Assembly (NCBI RefSeq): GCF_014203715.1
Contig: NZ_JACHJP010000004.1
Location: 558,001-622,000 of the forward strand
DNA: 64,000 nt
DNA from: Streptosporangium saharense
GTDB taxonomy: Bacteria > Actinomycetota > Actinomycetes > Streptosporangiales > Streptosporangiaceae
Direction: 5' to 3'
The notes under the pieces were generated by a model that saw only the letters and a list, made by a program, of their open reading frames with translations, was not told the DNA's origin and did not search any database. Below, in pieces: positions 52,530-61,120 of this stretch. The translations under genes and the position numbers were made by a program. How positions within the stretch are numbered: position 1 is the stretch's first letter; every line of letters starts with the position of its first letter.

Positions 52530-52562
52530 GACGGGGCTCCTGGAGGATCCAGGAGCCCCGTC
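52530..52562 (+). terminator. Perfect hairpin between the FAH and glycerate kinase genes
   Basis: A 14-base-pair perfect stem (GACGGGGCTCCTGG / CCAGGAGCCCCGTC) with a 5-base loop and no T-tract. This is the usual intrinsic-type structure in actinobacteria. It would partly separate glycerate kinase expression from the genes before it. Confidence 0.75.
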
Positions 52563-52578
52563 GCGGATCGGGAGAGTC

Positions 52579-53700
52579 ATGACAGGCAGTACGGCGGGCC
52601 GGGTCGTCGTCGCGCCGGACAAGTTCCGTGGGTCGCTGACCGCCCCCGAGGTGGCCGCCCACGTGGCCGCCGGGCTGCGTGCCGCCGGTGCCGGGCGGGT
52701 GCCCGTGGTCCCGCTCCCGGTCGCCGACGGCGGTGACGGCACCGTGGAGGCGGTGGTCGCCAGCGGGTTCACCCGGGTCGAGACCGAGGTGACCGGCCCC
52801 CTCGGCACCCGCGTCACGGCGGCCTACGCCGTACGCGACGAGCCCGAAGGCCGGGTGGCGGTGGTCGAGCTGGCCGAGGCGTCCGGCCTGCGGCGGCTGC
52901 CCGAGGGAAGCGCCCCCGCGCCGCTGACCGCCACGAGCCACGGCACCGGTGAGCTCATCGCCCATGCCGTACGGCACGGCGCGCGGCGGATCGTGCTCGG
53001 TCTCGGCGGCAGCGCCTGCACCGACGGCGGCGCCGGGATGCTCCAGGCCCTCGGCGTGCGGTTGCTGGACGCGGCGGGGAACGACCTGCCGCAGGGCGGC
53101 GCCGCGCTGCGCGACCTGCGCGCGATCGACACCTCCGGCAGACTGCGCGGCTTCGAGGTCGTCGTGGCGAGCGACGTGGACAACCCCCTCCTCGGCCCGT
53201 ACGGCGCGGCGGCCGTCTACGGCCCGCAGAAGGGCGCGACCCCCGAGGATGTGGCCGTGCTTGAGACCGGTCTGGCCCGGCTCGCCGTACACGCACCGGG
53301 TCTGGCCGGGCGGCCGGGGGCGGGGGCCGCGGGCGGGGTGGGGTTCGGCGCGCTGGCCTTCCTCGACGCGGAGATCCGGCCGGGCATCGGCTACCTGCTG
53401 GACCTGGTGGACTTCGACCGGCACGTGAGAGGCGCCCGGCTGGTGATCACCGGTGAGGGTTCGATCGACGAACAGACGCTGCGCGGCAAGGCCCCCATGG
53501 GCGTCGCGGCGGCCGCCGCCAGGCACGGTGTCCCGGTTGTGGCGGTCTGCGGCCGTCGTTCGGTGAGCGACGAGGAACTCAGGGCGGTCGGCATCGAGGC
53601 GGCGTACGCGCTGACCGACATCGAACCCGACCCCCACCGCTGCATGACCGAGGCCGGTCCCCTCCTCGAACGCCTCGCAGCCGCGTTCCTCGTTCCCTGA
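52579..53700 (+). CDS. Glycerate kinase
   Basis: A 373-residue kinase of the GlxK/GarK type. The start is VVVAPDKFRGSLTAPEVAAH. Then come PVADGGDGTVEAVV, LGLGGSACTDGGAGMLQALG and GLAGRPGAGAAGGVGFGAL, with ITGEGSIDEQTLRGKAPMGV near the C-terminus. It phosphorylates D-glycerate to 2- or 3-phosphoglycerate. ATG 52579 with GGAGAG upstream. It would move C3 products of the preceding enzymes into glycolysis. Confidence 0.9.
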   Translation: MTGSTAGRVVVAPDKFRGSLTAPEVAAHVAAGLRAAGAGRVPVVPLPVADGGDGTVEAVVASGFTRVETEVTGPLGTRVTAAYAVRDEPEGRVAVVELAEASGLRRLPEGSAPAPLTATSHGTGELIAHAVRHGARRIVLGLGGSACTDGGAGMLQALGVRLLDAAGNDLPQGGAALRDLRAIDTSGRLRGFEVVVASDVDNPLLGPYGAAAVYGPQKGATPEDVAVLETGLARLAVHAPGLAGRPGAGAAGGVGFGALAFLDAEIRPGIGYLLDLVDFDRHVRGARLVITGEGSIDEQTLRGKAPMGVAAAAARHGVPVVAVCGRRSVSDEELRAVGIEAAYALTDIEPDPHRCMTEAGPLLERLAAAFLVP

Positions 53701-53708
53701 GGGCCAGC

Positions 53709-53746
53709 TTGATACGCATTTAACGGGAAATTTCCGGTGGTATAAA
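53709..53746 (+). promoter_or_regulatory. Candidate promoter/operator before the PrsW-deaminase operon
   Basis: A perfect 10-base palindrome, GGAAATTTCC, at 53726-53735 lies between TTGATA (53709) and TATAAAG (53741), in a locally AT-rich gap after glycerate kinase. The TTGATA-TATAAA spacing of 26 is too long for a simple promoter, so the palindrome may be an operator and only the TATAAA box a -10 element. Confidence 0.35.
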
Positions 53747-53858
53747 GTCCGCTGTCGGCCCCGTTTTCTTTTTCTCTTCTCGATTCCCGTGGACGTCGAT
53801 ACGCTCTGCGGCTGTACGCCCCATGAGCGAATTCCGAGTCGCGTGAGGCAGCGGAATC

Positions 53859-54104
53859 ATGAACGAGAAGAACACGGCAGAAACGGCCGGAGAAGTGTCG
53901 TCCCGGCAGGTCAGGCTCGTGACGATCGGCGCCGCCTTCGGCGCTCTCGCGCTGGTCGCCTCCATCGTGGTCAGCCTGACGGGGCTTTCTACGCCGGAAA
54001 TACCCCAATTTCCCGCCATGCAGAATCCATTACCCTCCTCCTTTCCACGGAATTTCCCTACGGACCTGCGCATTCCGGACTTCGTCCTGGAGAAGGCCCC
54101 ATGA
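53859..54104 (+). CDS. Small single-pass membrane protein
   Basis: An 81-residue protein with a charged cytosolic start, one transmembrane helix (TIGAAFGALALVASIVVSL, about 23-41) and a Pro/Phe-rich exoplasmic tail containing PQFPAMQNPLPSSFP. No family recognised. GAGG lies about ten bases upstream of the ATG. Its stop overlaps the PrsW-like start (ATGA), so the two are coupled; it may be a subunit or substrate of that protease. Confidence 0.65.
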   Translation: MNEKNTAETAGEVSSRQVRLVTIGAAFGALALVASIVVSLTGLSTPEIPQFPAMQNPLPSSFPRNFPTDLRIPDFVLEKAP

Positions 54105-55549
54105 CCGATGACCTGTCGATCACCTCAGGCTCCGTCCGCGACGACGCGAGCAGAAGGCGGGCGCTCCTGATCGTCCGGCTGCTGGTCGGCGTCTTCCTCG
54201 TCTACCTGCTGCTCGATCTGGTACGGCCCCGCCGACAGCCCGACGAACCGGTGCTGGCGGTGCTGAGGCAGTTGAAACTGTCGGACTCGCTCGGCCAGAC
54301 GCTCTCCATCCCGCCCCGGCTCCTCGCCGCCGTCGCGGTGGGGATCGTGACGGGGCTGATCCTGCAGGCGCTGGCCGCGAACGCCAGGTTCGCCGGGGGA
54401 CGCCGGGTGGTCGTCCTGACGTGGGCCACCATGGCGGCCATGCTGGGGCCGTTCGCGCTGGTCTCGCTGGTCATGCTGATCGTCTTCGGCTCAAGCCTCC
54501 CGGTGGTCGTGGCCTGTGCCGCGAGCAGCGCCTTCGTGCTGTGGCTGCTGCACCACTGCCAGGGCTTCGCCCGGCTGCCCGTGCGGATGCTGCTGGCGGC
54601 CTTCGGCTGGGGCGCGCTGATCGTGTTCGGCCTGAGCCGCGTCTACAACGCCATGGCGCTCGGCGTCATCGACGGCTACCTGGGCACGCCGAGCGAGCTC
54701 GACATGCTGGTGGTGCACATGGGCGTCGTGGTCGGGGTGGTCACGGTGGCCGGGGTGCTGCTGTCGCTGATCGTGTTCCGGCACCGCGTCACCGACGCCG
54801 TGAGCGGCCTGGTTCTCGGGGCGGCCATCGGCCTCGGCTACAACTTCACCGAGAGCGTCCCGCTCATCCAGGTCTACGGCCTGCTGAGCTGGGTGACCGG
54901 CGCGACGGGCGGCTTCCAGTACTGGATCCGCCAGTCGATCGGCCTGCTGGGGGGACACGTCACCTTCTGCGCGCTGCTCGGCGCCGCGGTCGGCCTCGCC
55001 GTACAGACCAGGGGGCGTGGGCGGCGGGTGCTCATCGTCGGGGCGGGGCTGCTCGCGGCGGCCGGTGGGTCCGCGGCCCACGAGATCCTCCCGGCCTGGT
55101 TCTCCCAGCTCGCGAGGCAGAGCCTGCCGACCGGCGGACCGCTGGACACCCTGGTGGTCTCCCCGGCGCTGTGGCTGGTGGTCCAGGTGCCGTTCTTCGT
55201 GCTCGTCCTGGCGCTGCTGTGGACCGGGGTGCGGGCCAGGGCGGCGGCCGCGCGGGAGGCGGTGGCGGCCGAAGCCACGGTCGGTGGGGCGATCACCACG
55301 CGGGAGGTGCCGTTTTTGGTCGATCCGGCGCTGCGGTTGTGGGCCGTGGTGAGCACCTGGCGTGGATACGGACGTGACGCCGCGCTGGCGCTGCGCCGGG
55401 TGCAGACGGCCCAGCTCGACCTGGCCGCCTGGCACTGGCAGCACCGGCGATCCGGCCGGGACGAGGGCGCGAGTGAGGGAGAAAGGCTGCGTGCGAAGGT
55501 GATCCGGCTCAAGACGAGGACCGCGACCGGCCCGGCGGTGACGCCATGA
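54101..55549 (+). CDS. PrsW-like intramembrane protease
   Basis: A 482-residue protein with about ten membrane helices. PrsW-type motifs are GLVLGAAIGLGYNFTESVPL (the ExxxE-like glutamate region), LLGGHVTFCALLGAAVGLA and GGSAAHEILPAWF, each giving a conserved acidic or histidine residue in the membrane. PrsW proteases cut transmembrane regulators such as anti-sigma factors. A cytosolic C-terminal tail of about 110 residues follows. Neighbours encode small and large single-pass membrane proteins that could be its substrates. Confidence 0.7.
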   Translation: MTDDLSITSGSVRDDASRRRALLIVRLLVGVFLVYLLLDLVRPRRQPDEPVLAVLRQLKLSDSLGQTLSIPPRLLAAVAVGIVTGLILQALAANARFAGGRRVVVLTWATMAAMLGPFALVSLVMLIVFGSSLPVVVACAASSAFVLWLLHHCQGFARLPVRMLLAAFGWGALIVFGLSRVYNAMALGVIDGYLGTPSELDMLVVHMGVVVGVVTVAGVLLSLIVFRHRVTDAVSGLVLGAAIGLGYNFTESVPLIQVYGLLSWVTGATGGFQYWIRQSIGLLGGHVTFCALLGAAVGLAVQTRGRGRRVLIVGAGLLAAAGGSAAHEILPAWFSQLARQSLPTGGPLDTLVVSPALWLVVQVPFFVLVLALLWTGVRARAAAAREAVAAEATVGGAITTREVPFLVDPALRLWAVVSTWRGYGRDAALALRRVQTAQLDLAAWHWQHRRSGRDEGASEGERLRAKVIRLKTRTATGPAVTP

Positions 55550-55902
55550 CGGGCTCCTTCTCGCGTCACAGGGGCGTCGCCCTCGGGGCTCTGCTGCTGA
55601 GCTGCCTCCTGCTGCCGCTGGACGCGCGGCAGGCCCACGCCTGCGACATCGGCTACAGCTACCGGCCCTCCCTCACCTTCGACCTGTCCGCTCCCGGCCT
55701 GGGGCGGACGGAGTGCTCGAACGCGACCTCGCTGACCGGGGTCGCCGTCGTCGCCGCGCTGGCGGTGACGGCCCTGCTCGTCGCCGGTGCCCGCGCCTTC
55801 CGGCGGGGCGAGCGGGCCGCCGGGTCACTCGCGGGCCAGGCGACCGTGGCGCTGTCCGGCTATCTGGACGAGGCGGGCGTGACCCGCTCCTCCGGTGGGT
55901 GA
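55546..55902 (+). CDS. Small membrane protein with signal peptide
   Basis: A 118-residue protein: signal peptide (GVALGALLLSCLLLPLDA), a short exoplasmic segment with two cysteines (HACDIGYSYRP and GRTECSNA), one transmembrane helix (VAVVAALAVTALLVAGA) and a cytosolic tail. No family recognised. It overlaps both neighbours by 4 and 8 bases. Confidence 0.65.
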   Translation: MTGSFSRHRGVALGALLLSCLLLPLDARQAHACDIGYSYRPSLTFDLSAPGLGRTECSNATSLTGVAVVAALAVTALLVAGARAFRRGERAAGSLAGQATVALSGYLDEAGVTRSSGG

Positions 55903-58162
55903 TCGCATGCCTCAGGTACGGCGACGCCTGGCGGCCCTGGCCACCCTGCTGGGCGTCGCGCTGTCACTCCTGGTCCCCGGGGCGTCGGCGGCCCCGAAGC
56001 CGTCCCCCTCGCCGCCGGGCCACTACCGCCTGCTGCGGCCACCGGGGACCACGGCGGAGGACGCGGAGGTCGACGCGGCGATCCGTGAGGGAATGCCTGG
56101 GGAGCCGATGGTGCGCGAACTCACCGAGGCCGCCGTGCGAATCGGCGGGAAGAACTCCGTCATCAGCCAGGACGGAAACATCTCCGTCCAGTGGTTCGAC
56201 CTGAAATCCCTGGCGAACGCCGAAGACCTCCCCGAATGGGTTCGGAAGAAGGTCCCCGAGATCCATGATCTGCTGCTGGACGCCGGAGCCGAGTCGGCCC
56301 GCTCCGGGGCGGCGGAACGCATGATCATAGAGGGCGTCGAGTACGGCGAGGCGAACAAGGAGGTTTACCGGGCGATCGGGGCCACGCCGGACAGCAGACT
56401 GGTGAAGATCACGTCGGGCAGCACGTCCAGGAAGACCAACCCCGACGGGGAGCACTCCGAGCTGCGAGCCATCCAGTGGCTTGAGAAGTATCTCCCGAAC
56501 GTCCTGATGGAGGTGTCCAGGAGCAGGACGGACGGGGACCCCATCCGGGGCAGCAAGGCGAGAATTCTCGCGCGAAGAATAATGGACAGGACGGGCCTGT
56601 ACTTCGCCAGTCCGAGAGGCCCGTGCCTCGACAAGTGCGACAGAGCAACCCGGATCTTCGCCGGAGGCTTCGCGCTCGTCCACTACGGCAGGATGGGAAG
56701 CCGCGAATCCAAGGCTGCCGGAGCCTTCGTCAGCCTCTTCATGCCGAAAGCGCGCATCGCACTGGGGCTGTGGAAGAGAAATCCCAGCCGGGACGCCTTC
56801 GTGAAGGCGTGGGACGAGAAGGCCACCGCGATGTCGCGACAGAAGAACGCGCGGCAGGAGGAGGCGCGCCGGGACAACCTCGGGCTCGGCGCCTGCCCTC
56901 CCACGGGCGCGTCCGGGTACGGCGGCGCCGGTGAAAGGCGGGTCCTGGCGATGGCGGCACGTCCCCTGGCCGCGTCCTGCGCGGAGAGCGGGTCGAGTGC
57001 CCTGGCCGAGGGCGACTACGGCGGGGTCGACCTGTCGACCCTGGAGCTGCGCTACCTCTCCGACCGCCCCGACGCCGGTGACGTGCGCTACGCCTTCTCC
57101 GCGCGTGCCGCCTCCCCGGGGGGAACCTCCGGCGACGGTCCCCAGGCGGCGGCAGCGGCGACAGCGGCCACCGCGGACCTGCGGACCTGGCTGGTGCTGA
57201 GCCCGCAGACGTTCTGGGTCAACCTCAACCCGACCGAGCCTGACCGGGTCATCGATCCCGCTCTCGGCCAGACGGGCGCGGGCCGGGCGATGCTGGAGGC
57301 CGACCTGCGGATGAAGCGCACCCAGGGGAAGCTCCTCGACCCGGACACGGCCTTCGGCGCGCGCTACTGGAAGGCCATGGCCAGGAGCGAGGGAAAGCTG
57401 TGCTTCTCCTCCCGGATGTGGATCGTCCCCGGCGACGTGCGGGTGTACGAGGACGACGACTCGCTCTACGTCCTGCAGGCGCCGCTGACGGTGAAGATGA
57501 AGGCCGAGGACATCGGCGGCTCCTACTCGTGCGGGTCAACCGATCCGGCGGCCAGCGCGCGCAACGAGGAGCTCGAACGGTCGACGGTGCTGCCCGAGAT
57601 CGTCAAGGCGGTCAACACCGCCCCCGAGTACGCGCCGCTGCGCCGGGCCTTCACGGCCCGCGTGGTGGCCGAATGGATCCGCAGACGGCACGAGGCCGGC
57701 CACAGGACGTCGTTCGACGACCTCATCGACTCGGGAGATCTCGGCGGAGCCAGGCGCGACGACGGCTGGCGGCCCCGGCAGGTGTTCGACGACTACGTCC
57801 GCTCGATCCGCGACCGTGAGTTCACGTTCAGACAGACCGTCCGCCGGGGCCGGACGACCCTCGTCCGTACGCTGACGTTCGGCGGCGTCGACTTCGGCAG
57901 CGTCCCGACCACCACCGTCGACGCCGCCGAGATGAACCGGCTCCACCCGGACCTGCCGCGGGTCGTACGGGCGTCGGCGAGTCACCCGGAGAAGGGCAGG
58001 GACGGCGTGATCTGGCTGGGGGAGAGGCAGACGTTCCCCGAACCCTCTCTCTGGACCAGGGCGGGCGACTTCCTGAGCGGGCGCACCGGCGTCCTGGTCC
58101 TGGTCGTGGCCGGACTGGGCGTGGTCCTGTTCGGCTTCCGTGGGCGGCGCCCGAAGCGGTGA
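55895..58162 (+). CDS. Secreted, membrane-tethered deaminase-fold protein
   Basis: A 755-residue protein. Signal peptide at 8-32 (ALATLLGVALSLLVPGASA). A cytidine-deaminase-like zinc site is formed by DGEHSELRAIQW (HSE near 187-189) and SPRGPCLDKCDR (PCxxC near 243-248), the H-x-E...PCxxC pattern of the deaminase superfamily, including polymorphic-toxin deaminases. The long central part (300-720) has no recognised domain. A C-terminal helix (TGVLVLVVAGLGVVLFGF, near 735) and RRPKR anchor it in the membrane with the deaminase outside. GTG 55895 or ATG 55907 are possible starts. Confidence 0.7.
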   Translation: MGDRMPQVRRRLAALATLLGVALSLLVPGASAAPKPSPSPPGHYRLLRPPGTTAEDAEVDAAIREGMPGEPMVRELTEAAVRIGGKNSVISQDGNISVQWFDLKSLANAEDLPEWVRKKVPEIHDLLLDAGAESARSGAAERMIIEGVEYGEANKEVYRAIGATPDSRLVKITSGSTSRKTNPDGEHSELRAIQWLEKYLPNVLMEVSRSRTDGDPIRGSKARILARRIMDRTGLYFASPRGPCLDKCDRATRIFAGGFALVHYGRMGSRESKAAGAFVSLFMPKARIALGLWKRNPSRDAFVKAWDEKATAMSRQKNARQEEARRDNLGLGACPPTGASGYGGAGERRVLAMAARPLAASCAESGSSALAEGDYGGVDLSTLELRYLSDRPDAGDVRYAFSARAASPGGTSGDGPQAAAAATAATADLRTWLVLSPQTFWVNLNPTEPDRVIDPALGQTGAGRAMLEADLRMKRTQGKLLDPDTAFGARYWKAMARSEGKLCFSSRMWIVPGDVRVYEDDDSLYVLQAPLTVKMKAEDIGGSYSCGSTDPAASARNEELERSTVLPEIVKAVNTAPEYAPLRRAFTARVVAEWIRRRHEAGHRTSFDDLIDSGDLGGARRDDGWRPRQVFDDYVRSIRDREFTFRQTVRRGRTTLVRTLTFGGVDFGSVPTTTVDAAEMNRLHPDLPRVVRASASHPEKGRDGVIWLGERQTFPEPSLWTRAGDFLSGRTGVLVLVVAGLGVVLFGFRGRRPKR

Positions 58163-58184
58163 CCCGGTGTCACAGGGACGTCCT

Positions 58185-58224
58185 GAGGGCCCGCCGCCGG
58201 AGAGTCCGGGGCGGGCCCTCTTTT
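58185..58224 (+). terminator. Strong intrinsic terminator
   Basis: GAGGGCCCGCC (58185-58195) pairs perfectly with GGCGGGCCCTC (58210-58220) around a 14-base loop and is followed by TTTT. It closes the PrsW-deaminase operon. Confidence 0.88.
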
Positions 58225-58566
58225 GTCGGTGCCTCGCCGTACGGTGTCGGGCGTGTGGGGTGATCGAAGATCATCGGGGTGTTTGTCGCGGACAGATGTA
58301 TGTTCCGGTCGGCGGCGTCGGGTTGTGATCGGCTGAGCTGTTCTTGACCAGGTCACGGGTGGTGCGGGGGTGGTCCCGCACGGTTCGGAGGGTATCTGCC
58401 GGGGGTGAAAATCGGGTGACATTTCGGGGTGGATGGCGGAATGTTGGGCGTGAGCGATGAGTTTTGTCGGTGGCACCGGTCAGTCTTTGTACGAACACAT
58501 TTTCGTGTCTCGCGGCTGGAACGCCAGCAACGACGACGTCCTGTCCGACAACCTGATTGAGGTTCC
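58225..58566 (+). promoter_or_regulatory. Upstream region of the MFS exporter gene
   Basis: About 340 bases without a firm gene. TGACCaGGTCA (58345-58355) is a perfect 11-base dyad and TGCGGG/CCCGCA (58363-58380) a second small hairpin. A TetR- or MarR-type operator is possible, but no such regulator gene adjoins. A short frame at about 58450-58560 is not convincing. Confidence 0.3.
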
Positions 58567-60027
58567 GTGTCCCGCACACAGCTCGACTCACCAGTCAAGC
58601 CCGTGACCGCCACCCCGGCGCGCACCCCGGCCGTGATCCGGCTGCTCGTGCTCGCCACCTTCGTGGTCATTCTCAACGAGACGATCATGATCAACGCGAT
58701 CCCGAGGCTGATGAGCGCGCTGCACATCACCGAACAGACCGCGCAGTGGCTCTCGACCGCCTTCATGTTGACCATGGCCGCCGTCATCCCGATCACCGGC
58801 TGGTTCCTGCAGCGGGTGTCCACCCGCAGCGCCTACACCACCGCGATGGGGCTGTTCCTGGCCGGTACGGCACTGGCGACCGTCGCGCCGACGTTCGAGG
58901 TGCTGCTGGGCGCCCGCATCGTCCAGGCGTCCGGGACCGCGGTGATGATGCCGCTGCTGATGACCACGCTGATGCAGGTCGTGCCCGAGGGCGACCGGGG
59001 CCGGGTGATGGGCAACGTCACCCTGGCCATCTCGGTCGCGCCCGCGATGGGTCCCACGGTCTCGGGAGTGATCCTCCAGTTCGGGTCATGGCGCCTGCTG
59101 TTCGCCGTGGTGCTCCCCATCGCCGCGTTGATCATGTGGGGCGGGCTGAGGCAGCTGAAGAACGTCGGGGAGCCCCGGTTCAGCACCATCGACTGGCTGA
59201 GCGTCGTGACGGCCGCTCTCGGCTTCGGCAGCCTGGTCTACGGGCTCAGCCGGTTCGGCGGCGACGACACCCGCGTCGCCCTCGCGTTCGCGGCTGTCGG
59301 TCTGCTGTCCATCGCCGTCTTCATCCTGCGCCAGCTTTCGCTGCAGAAGAACGGCACGCCGCTGATGGACCTGCGCACCCTGCGCCACCGCACCTACACG
59401 ATCGCTCTGATCATGATGTCGGTCGCCTTCCTGGCGATGATCGGCTCGATGATCCTGCTCCCGCTGTACCTGCAGAACGTCCGTGGGCTCAACCCCCTGG
59501 AGACCGGGCTTCTCGTGATGCCGGGTGGTCTCGCGATGGGGCTGCTCGGTCCGAGCGTCGGCCGTCTGTTCGACCGCTTCGGTGCCCGGGTGCTGATCGT
59601 CCCCGGGGCGGTCGGCATCACGGTCGCGCTCGCCGGTTTCACCCAGGTCGCGATGAGCACGCCGTTCTGGCTGGTCCTCGGGCTGCACGCGCTGCTGATG
59701 GTGAGCCTGGCCGCGACCTTCACCCCGGTGTTCACCCTCGGCCTCGGGGCGGTTCCGCCCTCGCTCTACTCGCACGGCAGCTCGATCCTGAGCACGCTGC
59801 AGCAGGTCTCCGCCGCCATCGGCACCGCGCTCGTGATCACCGTGATGGGCGCGCGGGCCGCGGCGCTGCGGGCGGAGGGCGCCACCGAGGCGTTCGCCAA
59901 CCTGGGCGGCATGCGGCTGGCCTTCATCGTCGGCGCCGTGCTGTCCGTGATCGTGATCGTCACCGCCCTGCTCCTCCCGGCCCGCGCGGCGAGCACGGAG
60001 GAGCAGCAGCCGGTCGCCGTTCACTGA
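58567..60027 (+). CDS. MFS drug exporter (DHA2/EmrB family, 14 helices)
   Basis: A 486-residue transporter with 14 predicted helices. DHA2 landmarks are VVILNETIMINAIPRLMSAL (motif D1-like), QWLSTAFMLTMAAVIPITGW and GNVTLAISVAPAMGPTVSG (motif C, antiporter-type). GTG 58567 follows GAGGTTCC. It expels drugs or a product by proton antiport. It stands alone with no adjacent biosynthesis genes. Confidence 0.88.
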   Translation: MSRTQLDSPVKPVTATPARTPAVIRLLVLATFVVILNETIMINAIPRLMSALHITEQTAQWLSTAFMLTMAAVIPITGWFLQRVSTRSAYTTAMGLFLAGTALATVAPTFEVLLGARIVQASGTAVMMPLLMTTLMQVVPEGDRGRVMGNVTLAISVAPAMGPTVSGVILQFGSWRLLFAVVLPIAALIMWGGLRQLKNVGEPRFSTIDWLSVVTAALGFGSLVYGLSRFGGDDTRVALAFAAVGLLSIAVFILRQLSLQKNGTPLMDLRTLRHRTYTIALIMMSVAFLAMIGSMILLPLYLQNVRGLNPLETGLLVMPGGLAMGLLGPSVGRLFDRFGARVLIVPGAVGITVALAGFTQVAMSTPFWLVLGLHALLMVSLAATFTPVFTLGLGAVPPSLYSHGSSILSTLQQVSAAIGTALVITVMGARAAALRAEGATEAFANLGGMRLAFIVGAVLSVIVIVTALLLPARAASTEEQQPVAVH

Positions 60028-60033
60028 GCGGCG

Positions 60034-60867
60034 TCACCTGCCGATCCGCTGATGCTGGCGGGTCGCCAGGGGGACGAAGACGGCGAGGATCGCGACCGAC
60101 CACAGCAGGACGGCCGCGATCGGATGCTGGAGTGGCCAGGCATCCTGGGGTACGGAGGCTCCCGGGTTGCCGAACAGGTCGCGGCAGGCGGCGACGAGCG
60201 CGCTGGCCGGGTTCCAGTCCGCGACGAGCCGCAGCCACGCGGGCATGCCGTCGGTGGGCACGAAGCTGTTGGATAGCGCCGAGACCGGAAAGATCAGCGG
60301 AATGAACGCGTCCGCGGTCTCGGGGCTGATCGACAGACCGACGGTCACCCCGATCCAGCTCACCGCGAAGCGGACCAGGAGGATCAGGCCGAAGGCGGCA
60401 AGCGTGGCGGCCAGGCCGTGGTGCGCCCGCCAGCCGACGAGCAGCCCCATCCCGGCCATCATCGCGGTGGTGACGGCGCCGACGACCAGGTCCGCGACCG
60501 TACGGCCCGACGGGATCGCCGAGCGTGCCATCGGCAGGGAACGGAACCGGTCCATGACCCCCTCGGCGACGTCCTTGGAGATCATCAGGGCGCTGGCTAT
60601 CACCCCGGTGACGGCGTTCATGGCGAACAGGCCGGGGATTAGATACTCGCGGTAGTCCCCGCCCTCGGGCACCGCGATCGCGCTGCCGAAGTCGTAGCCG
60701 AACAGCACGACCATGACGGCCGGGACAACCAGCGCGCCGACCAGTTCGCCCGGATGATGGCGGATCTGGCTGAACTCCCTGCCCGCGACCGACCACGCGT
60801 CGCGCGCCCCCCAGCCAGCCTGGAAATGGTGCTGGACGGCCTCGCCCTCGGCCTGAGGTAGCGCCAA
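60034..60867 (-). CDS. ABC-2 type permease, no adjacent ATPase
   Basis: A 277-residue permease of the DrrB/ABC-2 class with six helices. Typical are YLIPGLFAMNAVTGVIASAL, MDRFRSLPMARSAIPSGRTV and a C-terminal SNSFVPTDGMPAWLRLVADW. These normally pair with an ATPase encoded just upstream; none is present in the 114-base gap or nearby. The start is a TTG at 60867 with no clear ribosome-binding site, so the gene may be a 5'-truncated remnant of a two-gene exporter. It converges with the MFS gene, 6 bases apart. Confidence 0.75.
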   Translation of the reverse strand: MALPQAEGEAVQHHFQAGWGARDAWSVAGREFSQIRHHPGELVGALVVPAVMVVLFGYDFGSAIAVPEGGDYREYLIPGLFAMNAVTGVIASALMISKDVAEGVMDRFRSLPMARSAIPSGRTVADLVVGAVTTAMMAGMGLLVGWRAHHGLAATLAAFGLILLVRFAVSWIGVTVGLSISPETADAFIPLIFPVSALSNSFVPTDGMPAWLRLVADWNPASALVAACRDLFGNPGASVPQDAWPLQHPIAAVLLWSVAILAVFVPLATRQHQRIGR

Positions 60868-60981
60868 TTGTCATATAACGCCCGAACCAAGCGATAAGTG
60901 ACCAATCATGAGGGGTCCACATATTTCGGTCGAGCCGGATTATGCTCTGGGCAGTTCTGAAGTGGATCAACGGAGGTGTCC

Positions 60982-61065
60982 ATGAGGAAGATGACCGTCC
61001 GTCGCAAGGGCGCACTGCGCCTGCTGTCCGGCGCCCGCCGTCTCTGGATCGAGTGGTGCTGGTAG
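60982..61065 (+). CDS. 27-residue Trp-rich micro-ORF (peptide precursor or leader peptide)
   Basis: An ATG-started 27-codon frame with a strong ACGGAGG (60970-60976) five bases upstream. The N-terminal part is basic (MRKMTVRRKG), the middle ALRLLSGARR, and the C-terminal six residues are WIEWCW, ending in TAG. A short basic leader followed by an aromatic/Cys core is the form of a ribosomally made peptide precursor; the Trp codons before a hairpin could instead act in attenuation. It lies 56 bases before the TPR gene with a perfect palindrome between. No tailoring enzyme is adjacent. Confidence 0.6.
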   Translation: MRKMTVRRKGALRLLSGARRLWIEWCW

Positions 61066-61075
61066 TTGCCGGTAC

Positions 61076-61099
61076 GGCGGGCACCCCGGGGTGCCCGCC
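61076..61099 (+). terminator. Perfect 24-base palindrome between micro-ORF and TPR gene
   Basis: GGCGGGCACCCC (61076-61087) is followed directly by its complement GGGGTGCCCGCC (61088-61099), a very stable stem (loop formed from the inner bases). It begins 11 bases after the micro-ORF stop and ends about 20 bases before the TPR start codon. It could be a leaky terminator or attenuator, or a translational block. Confidence 0.6.
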
Positions 61100-61120
61100 C
61101 TCACGGGAACCGGACGGGCT

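Noticed and set aside
58450-58560. 36-codon GTG frame upstream of the MFS gene as a translated leader
   Set aside because: No ribosome-binding site and Arg/Gln-rich non-descript sequence. Position alone is not enough.
60982-61065. Classical trp operon attenuator leader
   Set aside because: The downstream gene is a TPR protein, not a tryptophan biosynthesis gene, and only three Trp codons are present, not consecutive. Kept only as a general leader-peptide possibility.
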